A model generated the notes under the pieces. The model did not search any database. It saw only the letters and a list, made by a program, of their open reading frames with translations, and had not been told where the DNA came from. This document shows, in pieces, positions 25,201-37,200 of a stretch of DNA of 64,000 nucleotides. The position numbers were made by a program, and so were the translations under genes. Position 1 is the first letter of the stretch. Every line of letters begins with the position of its first letter. Source of the DNA: Atrina japonica (lineage: Eukaryota; Mollusca; Bivalvia; Pterioida; Pinnidae). The stretch spans positions 1,747,501-1,811,500 of the forward strand of contig BROG01000027.1 of the NCBI GenBank assembly GCA_030159075.1, written 5' to 3'.

Positions 25201-28200
25201 ACTTTGGTGAGTCAAAGTTCACGGGACCACCTAGAAAAGTTCAAAACACCGGGACTCATGAATGGTAAGCGAGAATCATAGATGTTTAGTTTCAGGGGTC
25301 CTATAAGATGCATTTGACTGCTTCAAAATCGTATAAGATATATGGTCATAATATTTAATAATTGATGCTAAATTAACTTAAGTTGAGTGTTTATGAGAAG
25401 GGGTAGAACTGTCATTCAGCTGGGTGCTTTCATACACATGTAAATTTTGACTTCAAATTATTTGTAGGAATTTTCTATGTTTTATATTAATGGGTCCAAA
25501 AATTTATTCAAAACATCGAGAAATATGACTCATAAATGTTAAAATTAGAAATTTATTATTAGTAGCATTAAATATTCGGGACTGTCAAGAATTTCAACTC
25601 ATTGAAGTTCTACTGTATTTGAAAATGTACCCACTAATTTAGCTGAAACTTCGCAAATAAAGATAACGCTCCTAAACACAGTTGTTTGTAAAATGACTGA
25701 TGAATTTTTAATTGTGTAGGATATTTAGAATAATCAAATGTAATATTAATACTGATACCTGGTCTAACATATCCTATATCAATTACACCTATACAAGATA
25801 CCTGGTCTGACATATCCTATATCAATTACACCTATACAAGATACCTGGTCTGACATATCCTATATCAATTACACCTATACAAGATACCTGGTCTGACATA
25901 TCCTATATCAATTACACCTATACAAGATACCTGGTCTGACATATCCTATATCAATTACACCTATACAAGATTTCTGGTCTGACATATCCTATATCAATAC
26001 GTCATTTCCGTGATTCCTCCACAGACCACTCACTGTCATGTGACATTCATCACCACATGACAAAATTTAGGGCACATCTTGGACAAAATGGTGGACACCT
26101 ACTGTAGTCTTCGTATCAACTGATAAATGATCAGTTCAGATTCATACAAAAAGTTGTACAATAAATATTTTAACCTATAAACATTCTCCTATATCTTAGA
26201 GTTGTTGGCTAGGTGTATACCCCTGATTTGACTCAAAGTTTACATCAGTGTTAGTGGCGGCGTATCATAGACCTAAAGGCTATAAATACGCTTCAGTTGT
26301 AGGTTCATATTTTTATTATGAAATTTGTTTAAATGAATTGTCGTCCATCCACAGATATTTAAATGATTTATTTTTCTCTCTGGAATGTGATTTACAACAT
26401 ATCACCACATATCAGCACTTGCTTTTTTTATTATCTATATTGATTTCCTCTACCCTCCATGTTTAATTCATATTCACCGCAACCAAAGTGCCCTAAATTT
26501 TCTCAAAGTCACATGATCAGTGCATTGTAATTTCTGAACCGTTTCAGATCTCGGAAACAACATATTACACCTATGCAAGATACCTGGTCTGACATATCCT
26601 ATATCAATTACACCTATACAAAATACCTGGTCTGACATATCCTATATCAGTTACACCTATACAAGATACCTGGTCTGACATATCCTATATCAGTTACACC
26701 TATACAAGATACCTGGTCTGACATATCCTATATCAGTTACACCTATACAAGATACCTGGTCTGACATATCCTATATCAGTTACACCTATACAAGATACCT
26801 GGTCTGACATATAAATACACAAGATACCTGTTCTGATATATCCTATATCAGTTACACCTATACAGTAATACCTGGTCTGATATATAACTACACAAGATAC
26901 CTGGTCTTACATATCATATATCAATTACAACTATACAAGATACCTGGTCTGATATATCCTATATCAACTACACCTATAAAAGATACCTGGTCTGACATAT
27001 CCTATATCAGTTACACCTATACAAGATACCTGTTCTGACATATCCTATATCAGTTACACCTATACAAGATACCTGGTCTGAAATATCCTATATCAGTTAC
27101 ACCTATACAAGATACCTGGTCTGAAATATAACTACACAAGATATCTGGTCTGACATATCCTATATCAGTTACACCTATACAAGATACCTGGTCTGACATA
27201 TCCTATATCAGTTACACCTATACAAGATACCTGGTCTGAAATATAACTACACAAGATATCTGGTCTGACATATCCTATATCAGTTACACCTATACAAGAT
27301 ACCTGGTCTGACATATCCTATATCAGTTACACCTATACAAGATACCTGGTCTGAAATATAACTACACAAGATATCTGGTCTGACATCTCCTATATCAGTT
27401 ACATCTATACAAGATACCTGGTCTGACATATCCTATATCAGTTACACCTATACAAGATACCTGGTTTGACATATCCTGTATCAGGTACACCTATACAAGA
27501 TACCTGGTCTGACCTCTCCTATATCAGTTACACCTATACAAGATATCTAGTCTGACATATCCTATATCAGTTACACCTACACAAGATACCTGGTCTGACA
27601 TATCCTATATCAATTACACCTATACAGGATACCTGGTCTGACATATCCTGTATCAATTACACCTATACAAGATACCTGGTCTGACATATCCTATATCAGT
27701 TACATCTATACAAGATACCTGGTCTGACATATCCTATATCAATTACACCTATACAAGATACCTGGTCTGACATATCCTATATCAGTTACACCTACACAAG
27801 ATACCTGGTCTGACATATCCTATATCAGTTACACCTACACAAGATACCTGGTCTGACATATCCTATATCAGTTACACCTATACAAGATATCTGGTCTGAC
27901 ATATCCTATATCAGTTACACCTATACAAGATACCTGGTCTGACATATCCTATATCAGTTACACCTACACAAGATATGTGGTCTGACATATCCTATATCAG
28001 TTACACCTATACAGTAAAACCTGCTTCTGCTATACCTGTGTATAAAGACCACCCATTCACAAAGATCATTTTTTGCTGTCCCCAATAGTATCATTTGTGT
28101 ACAAATCAATCTCTATATAAAGACCACCTCCCTAGAAAAACCGTTTTTCTTGTCTCCCTGAGGAGGTCGTTATATACAAGTTTCATTGTACAAGGAAAAT

Positions 28201-31200
28201 TAGTTACACTATTAATACTTATACCTGGTCTAATATATCCTATATCAATTACACCTGTATAAAGGTAATTCTGTTGCAGTATCATTGTGCTTTCATATTT
28301 TGTGGTTGTTTACTTGTTTGCTTATCTATATGACATGGATATCAATCTTCTCTTTACGTTTAACCATACCTGTGTAAGCATGGACTCTTTTGTTATTACT
28401 GTACGATATAAATATCAAGCTGGTCTTTAATCATACCTTTGTAAGCATGGACTCTCTTGCTAAATAACTGAGCCACTTGCATTTGTTCTTCTGTGGGTTT
28501 GTCAGATGATGATAGAATACCAAACTGTTTCAACATATTCTCAACTCGAGCAGTTGCTGAAGCATCGGGAAGTTCTCGAACTAAACATACAATCAGCGTC
28601 TGAAACATGAGTTGTATATGAATTTTAACATATAAATTTATCAACATGTACAAAATACTGTAATATACATACATAAATTTTATTTCTTCCCATTTTGCAT
28701 AAATTAAAACAAAGGGTTTACCAATGTGTTGCTGTGAAGTAGTTAAAAATTTTACTGAAATATAAACAAATTGATCATACAATCAAATAAAATCTGTGGT
28801 AGTCCAAAAATGTGTATGTTTCATTTTGATATCTCAAATTTCATATTAGATAATTCAGTTCACTTGTGACTGTTAATCCTACTATTTATACTTACTTTTG
28901 TGACATGCTATCCTTAAACTATAACTTCCACTCATTTCCTTCTTTTTCATCTCACTTAAAACTGTTGATCCTGCTACATATATTTATACTTACTTTTGTG
29001 ACACAATATCCTTGAATTATAACTTCGATCAATTTCTTCTTTCATTTCTCTTACAACATTCCATTTCAAGATTGCTGAATTAATTGACCCCAATTTCCCC
29101 CATTCACCCCAAACAAAATTAAATGTTTACCTTTGTATTCAGTAGGAGTTCCTTCAACAAAAATGCTCCTAAGTACCCAGTTGCTCCTGTCAGCAGAACT
29201 CGTGAAGTCATATACCTTGACTCATTTCCCAAGTTAAAAACTCGCCAAAATGCTCGTAACTGCATGTCTATACTGAAAGTAATAAAACACCGTAATTATT
29301 ACCTGACACACTAAATAAATATATATATAATGTATATTGCATTTTGGACTGGTTCCAATTTTTTAACAAGTTTTTTTTTTTTGGACAAGTTGGTAGTTGT
29401 GACATTGCTGATTAACCCATGACCTACGCTGATGTCACATATTTCTGACTTTTCTATGAAATCACACATTACTCTAAGAAGTGATACATTTCTGACTAAC
29501 TGGTGCTCTATGAAGTCATATATTTCTGATTTAGTCAAGGAAGTAATATATTATTGACTTACTCTAGGAAGTCACAGATTTCTGATTAACTATTATTCTA
29601 TGAAATCAAATATTTCTGACTTACTCTTTGAAGTACATGTAACATATTTATGATTTAACATATTTATATTACTTCGGATATGAAGTCATACATTTCTGAC
29701 TTTCTCTATGAAGTAATATATTATTGACTTACTCTATGAAGTAATATATCATTGATTTACTCTATGAAGTAATATATTATTGACTTACTCTAGGAAGTCA
29801 AATATTTATGACTTACTGTATTAAGTCACATATTTCTGATTTATGGTATGGAGTCACATATTTCTGACTTACTCTATGAAGTCAAATACTCTTTGAGGTC
29901 ACATAATTCTGACTTGCTCTTTGAGGTCACATATTTCTGACTAACTCTATGAGATCACATATTTCTGATTTATTGTGTGAAGTCACATATGTCTGACTTA
30001 CTGTATGATGTCACATATTTCTGACTAACTCTATGGGATCACATATTTCTGATTTACCGTGTGAAGTCACATATGTCTGACTTACTGTATGATGTCACAT
30101 ATTTCTGACTAATTCTATGAGGTCACATATCTCTGACTTACTGGTACTCTATGGACTATGAAGTCAAATATTTCTGACTTACTGGTACCCCATGAAGTCA
30201 CATATTTCTGATGTACATGTACTCTTTGAAGTCCCATAATTCTATAATTCTGACTTACTCTTTGAAGCCACATAATTCTGACTTACTCTATGACGTCACA
30301 TAGACTGACATTCTAATTTAAGTATTAAGTCACAAACTTCTGACTTGCTGTATGATGTCACATATTTCTGACTAACTGGTACTCTATGAACTTTGATGTC
30401 ACATATTTCTGATTTACTGGTACTCTATATTTCTGACTTCAAAGAGTAAGTCAGAATTATTTTGCTTCAAAGAGTATGAAGTCACATATTTCTTACTTAC
30501 TCTTTGAAGCAAAATAATTCTGACTTACTCTTTGAAGTCACATATTTCTGACTAACTCTATGAGGTCACATATTTCTGATTTATAGCGTGAAGTCACATA
30601 TGTCTGACTTACTGTATGATGTTATATATTTCTGACTTACAGGCACTCTAAGGACTATGATGTCACATATTTCTGACTTACTTGACTTTTCCCTGGTCAT
30701 ATTTGTCTACTTCCTCCTGTAGATTATAATCCATCTTCCGTACAGAAACAAACGTATCTTCAGTGTCCTTCATTTTGGCATCAATAAGTTGACTAATGGT
30801 GGATATTGTTGGGTAGTTAAATAAATCCTGGACGGCTATTGCCACATCAAAATCTTTTCTTATGTGAACCAACAGTTCTGTTGCTAACAGGGAATGCCTG
30901 TGTGAAAAATGAAATAAAAACAGATATTTAGCGAAATAAAAGCTTTCTAAAATACATTAGAATCTATGTTGAGAAAGACCACCAATTTCTCAAAGATACA
31001 GGGTATGTGGTATTTCAACAGAGGTTTTGTCTAAATGATTATCTAACTCAGAGGGTTTTAGAATGTGATCTCACAAGACAGGTTGTCTCTCATGAGAGTG
31101 GTCACAGAAAACAGATGGTCATTTAAGAACAGTCTCACAAGACAGGTTGTCTATCATCAGAGTGGTCACAGAAAACAGATGGTCACTTAAGAACAGTCTC

Positions 31201-34200
31201 ACAAGACAGGTGATCTCTCATGAGAGTGGTCACAGGAGACAGATGGTCATTTAAGAACAGTCTCACAAGACAGGTGATCTCTCATGAGAGTGGTCTCAGG
31301 AGACAGATGGTCACTTAAGAAGTCTCACAGCACAGGTGGTCTCTCATGAGAGTGGTCACAGGAGACAGATGGTCACTTAAGAATGGTTTCACAGGACAGG
31401 TGGTCTCTCAGGAGAGTGGTTTCATAATACATGTAATCTCAGGAGACAGATGGTCACTTTAAAGAGTAATCTAACAAGACAAGTGGACTAACAAGACAGG
31501 TGGTCTCTCATGAGAGTGGTCTTAGAGACAGATGGTCACTTAAGAAGTCTCACAAGACAGGTGGTCTCTCATGAGAGTGGTCACAGGAGACAGATGGTCA
31601 CTTAAGAAGTCTCACAATACAGGTGGTCTCTCATGAGAGTGGTCTCAGGAGACAGATGGTCACTTAAGAACAGTCTCACAAGACAGGTGGTCTCTCAAGA
31701 TAGTGGTCACAGAAAACAGATGGTCACTTAAGAAGTCTCACAATACAGGTGGTCTCTCATGAGAGTGGCCTCAGGAGACAGATGGTCACTTAAGAACGGT
31801 CTCACAGGACAGGTGGTTTCTCAGGCCAGTAGTCTCACAGGACAGGTGTTTTTGGATTTTTTTTCTTTATTTTTCACGAATGGTCTAACAATACAGGTTC
31901 TTCTGGATATCACTGTTAATAAGCTAAAATAGGATTAGAATGGAAGGCTAAACTTAAGCTAGTGTGTAGACCCAAGTGTATCCCACTAGGGTAATTTTAA
32001 AAAATGATAAAGGCAGTGTAAAATGTCCAGCAGCCTACATTTTGTGAGAGCGATAGTTTACATAGTAACAATACTTACCCACCAAGGTCAAAGAAACTCT
32101 CCTGAACATCTATTTCTTGAATGTGTAATACAGAGCTCCAAATTCTGGCCACAGTTTTTTCAGTTTCAGTAGAAGGTTGAGCCTCTATATCAACTTCAGT
32201 TTCTGATTGTTTATCAAATGGTGGCAGTGCACTTTTATCCAGCTTCCCTGTAGCCTTCACCATAGGTATGCTGAAATCAATAGGTAAATACTTTACATAA
32301 TCTCTCGACAACAGTACAAAGTATGATTGAGGGAATCATATAGAAAGGTCTGTTTTGTTACCTTGACAACAGTACAAAATATGAGGGAAGCATATACAAG
32401 GACAGTCAATGTTTTGTTACCTTGACAACAGTACAAAATATGAGGGAAGCATATACAGGGACAGTCTATGTTTTGTTACCTTGACAACAGTACAAAATAT
32501 GAGGGAAGCATATACAAGGGCAGTGTATGTTTTGTTACCTTGACAACAGTACAAAGTATGAGGGTATCATGTAGAAGGGCAGCCTATGTTTGTTACTTTG
32601 ACAATAGTACAAAGTATGAGGGTATCATATATAAGGGCAGTTCATGTTTTGTTACCCTGACAACAGTACAAAGTATGAGGGTATCATGTAGAAGGGCAGC
32701 CTATGTTTGTTACTTTGACAACAGTACAAAGTATGAGGGTATCATATATAAGGGCAGTTCATGTTTTGTTACCCTGACAACAGTACAAAGTATGAGGGTA
32801 TCATGTAGAAGGGCAGCCTATGTTTGTTACTTTGACAACAGTACAAAGTATGAGGGTATCATATACAAGGGCAGTTCATGTTTTGTTACCCTGACAACAG
32901 TACAAAGTATGAGGGTATCATGTAGAAGGGCAGCCTATGTTTGTTACTTTGACAACAGTACAAAGTATGAGGGTATCATATAGAAGGGCAGTTCATGTCT
33001 TGTTACCCTGACAACAGTACAAAGTAAGAGTGCAATCATATAGAAGGGCATTTCATGTTTTGTTACCTTGACAACAGTACAGAGTATGTGGGTGTCATGT
33101 AGAAGTGCAGTCTATGTTCCGTTACCTTGACAACAGTACAAAGTATGAGGGTATCATATAGACATGCAGTTTGTGTTTGTTACCTTGACAACAGTACAAA
33201 GTATGAGGGTATCATATAGACATGCAGTTTGTGTTTGTTACCTTGACAACAGTACAAAGTATGAGGGTATCATGTAGAAGGGCAGTCTACGTTTCAGAGC
33301 TCCTCTTATTTCTTTTCTGGATGTTTGACCCTCGGGAACAATGTAAGCCACCAGGAATTTGTTTTCTCCCTCCTGACCTTTCACCAACACCACTGTTGCA
33401 TTCACCATCGGCAGTTCCATCAAAGCTGCTTCAACTGCCTGGGGTGGACAGTAAACTATCATTGATTACAACTAAGTACATGTATATTATCTCAGTATAA
33501 GTGCTTGTGTAATTGTGTGATTCGTAATACATTAGACATGTAAACTAAGGTCCTAGATTTCAAATGAACACATGTTGTGTCTATTACATACTTACAGACT
33601 ACATGTACAAAGAAAATGAACTTGAACTTCACCTCTTGATAACCTATTATATCAACAGACACCAGACTTAAACTCTTTAACCCCTAGGGCTCTAAATGGT
33701 ATGTTCTTTTCTATTATTTTGGACCACTTTATTTATGTTTGTGGGTATAGAAAGGATATTTGTTTCATATAATTCTTATCATCCAATGGTGAATATTTCA
33801 CTAAATATTGCATCATTCATATGTATACACAAAATGTATCATCCAATAAAAAGGAATTATACAACATACAGAACCCAGATAAACATAATCAAAACAAAAT
33901 ATATCTACTTTCTTATATGCATCAACAAAACCATGTCAACTTTCAAACTTAAACTTACCTGTTCACCAACAGAATATTCACTTATACATCAATCAATCAA
34001 AAAAAGTGAAAGTCAACTTTACCTTTACTAAAATAGAACATCATTTTATCTATATCAACAACAAACTTGCTTACATAAATCAACAACAAAACATTGCAGT
34101 CAAATTTAGCCTTAACAGAAGAGCATGTCTATCAACAACAAACTTGCTTACATAAATCAACAACAAAACATTGCAGTCAAATTTAGCCTTAACAGGAGAG

Positions 34201-37200
34201 CATGTCTATCAACAACAAAACACTGCAGTCAAATTTAGCCTCAACAGAAGAGCATGTCTATCAACAACAAACTTACTTACATAAATCAACAACAAAACAC
34301 TGGAGTCAAATTTAGCCTTAACAGGAGAGCATGTCTATCAACAACAAACTTACTTGTACTTCAATAGAGTATCCTCTTATTTTAACCATTGAGTCACATC
34401 TACCACATATTTCTAGACTTCCATCTGACAGTTTGTAGCCCCAGTCACCTGTTCTATATAACCTACTGCCACATACAGATTGTACTGTGTCAGGTCGCTC
34501 TATAAATCTCATGGTGTTCATTTGAGGTCGGTTTAAGTACCCTCTTGCCAAAGTAGGTCCTCCAACATAAATCTAAAAATCAAAATAATATCTCAACAAG
34601 CTTATTATCTATTTGACTTTTAATATACACAACAAGGTTTTATTCATATCCATTAACCTTTAAATTCCCAGAATATTTATTGTATACTCCATATGTTAAC
34701 ATTATACCTTCACAATGTCTTACCACGAGTATTTTTCGATTTATTTCTCATAAACCATGTTGGATTGGTAATTCTAAAATCCTCCAATAAATCATCTCTA
34801 ATTTGTGTTTACAGACCACACTGCTTATTCTTCTACAAGTTGTTTTGGTTGGAAGACTTATCTCCCTTCATTCATCTACATGTATATATAATGAATTACC
34901 TACTCTGATTCATCTATAGGCAACATTTGTAGACTAATCTCACATTTCAATCCATGAGGAGTTACCTACCGTGACCCATCTATAGGTAACATTTGTAGAC
35001 TAATCTCACATTTCAATCCATGAGGAGTTACCTACCCTGATCCATCTATAGAAAACATTTGTGGACTAATCTCCTGTCCATTGACAGGTTACATATGGAG
35101 ATGTAGCTACCCCTTGTCCATCTACAGGTTACATTTGTAGACAAATTTCACATTTCAATCCATGCAGAGTTACCTTCCCTAATCCATATGTTTATTACAT
35201 TTGTATACTAATATAACAACCTTCCAATTAATTGGTTATATGTGCAGACTTACCTCCCCTGATCCACCCACAGGTTGTGGTTTAAGATCTTTATCCATGA
35301 TAATAACATGTACTCCACTGTAGACCTTTCCCACGGGACAAAACTTCCTGGTGTTCAAGGCATCCTGAAAAAATGAAATAGAATGTACTTAATTTAAATC
35401 AATTTATTAAGTAATGACCAAATATTGAAATTTATCCTTTATATAAAATGTATGTGTGATATACCATACAGATGAAAAGCCAGGAAAGGAAAAGGCCACA
35501 TTATAAGTCATACAGATTAAAAGCCAGGAAAGGAAAAGGCCACATTATAAGTCATACAGATCAAAAGCCAGGAAAGGAAAAGGCCACATTATAAGTCATA
35601 CAGATCAAAAGCCAGGAAAGGAAAAGGCCACATTATAAGTCATACAGATCAAAAGCCAGGAAGGGAAAAGGCCACATTATAAGTCATACAGATCAAAAGC
35701 CAGGAAAGGAAAAGGCCACATTATAAGTCATACAGATCAAAAGCCAGGAAAGGAATAGGCCTATATGGAGAAATAAGTAATACAGATCAAAAGCCCTGGA
35801 AAGGAATAGGCCTATATAGAGAAATAAGTCATACAAATCAAAAGCCAGGAAAGAGGAAAAGAATAGGCCTATATGGAGACATAACCATACAGATCAAAAG
35901 CCTGGAGAAGGAATGGGCCTATATGGAGACATTAAGTCCTACAGATCAAAAGGCAGGAAAAAATACATGGAGACATAAGTCATACAGATCAAAAGGCAGA
36001 AAAGGAATGTACCTGAGATCATAGTCCATACAACCCCATCAGACAACAAGTAAATGAACTGAAACACACAAGAGCTGTTGATCCCCATGCAGAGTAATCA
36101 GAGAACCATCCTTTAAACTATGAATTATCTCATTTCTAGTAGGTGAAGGTCGGAGAGGAACCTGAGCTTATCTATTTTTTTAAGAAAAAAGAAAGGTTGG
36201 TGGTCCCTTCCTGAGTATAGTGTAACCAGCTTCTCTCATCCATCACTGAAAAAATGTTGATTGTGGCGAAGACCACCATATCAAAACAAACAAACTTACA
36301 TCAAGTGTATGGCTTTAACCTAAAGCTCAATAAGTATGGATATTATCTCCATATAAGTGAAAAAATATTGATGAATAAAACGTATCTAATTTTATTTAGG
36401 TCAAAGTGTAATAATGACTTACTTTATTTTTCCCAAAATACTCTGACAAATCTTCACTTGCTACATCATGGCATTCTGAAATGCTGTACAGATTTACAAA
36501 CTGTATCCATGGCAACACTTTTAAACATCTGTCCATCAATGCTGTGGTAACTACTTCACCACAAAACCATATTTGTCTGTAGGTAGAAAACAAGAAATTT
36601 ATTTACCAGTATATGTTATATGTTATTATTATTACATATATTTTTCATTCTACACATATCTTATATCGACTTTGTTTCACGTAAGCCTACTTTATGCTAT
36701 GTAGATATGGCATGTTTTAAATGTTTGTTGAAAAGGGCATAGAATTATTAAACTTTTTGTTTCTTTTTTCCTTTTTTTCAACGGTGTTTAATGCCACTCA
36801 ACAATTTTTCAGCTATATGGTAGCAGCCAGTTTTTTTAATGTTGAGGAGAAAACCCTGGGAAAAGATTTCCAGCCTTCCGCAAGTAAAGTGACAAACTTT
36901 AAGGTTTAATGTTTTAACCACTCAGCCACGTAGGCCACTAATTATTAAACAGTAAGCTTAGCATATTAAAACTGGTCTGATGTCTTGGTTCATTTTGTAG
37001 TTAACAAACCCATGTTCCATTGGTGTTAAACTACTTCACAGGTCAAAATTTGAGGTATCTCACCTACTGATGGTGACAATTATTTAGAATGACAATAATA
37101 TAAAATTATTTCTTATAATTTTAACTGGAAAGTTAAAATAGCTTACAATTCAAGGATTTTCCTTGGCCATTTTGGGGGTCCTGTTACAGGACTCATTCAC

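Larger units (their letters stand above)
17262..29272 (-). other. Thioester reductase domain exons
   Basis: Nine exons encode an extended-SDR type reductase. GATGYLG (653-659) is the NAD(P)-binding loop. [15 protein letters not shown] follows the second strand. [12 protein letters not shown] matches the conserved H-x-A-A-x-V-N motif of this family. The catalytic triad is Thr794 (YASTNAVF), Tyr822 and Lys826 (YSQSK). Downstream [14 protein letters not shown] and [19 protein letters not shown] form the substrate-binding part. The C-terminus ends RGKEDFK. The length matches free-standing R domains, so reduction to aldehyde is expected; whether it continues to the alcohol cannot be read from sequence. 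Confidence 0.88.

Noticed and set aside
25759..28010. CRISPR-like array
   Set aside because: The units are contiguous tandem repeats without unique spacers, in a eukaryotic intron.
32468..32983. 171-codon plus-strand open frame
   Set aside because: It is the antisense of the exon-tail minisatellite, kept open by its 117-bp dimer period.
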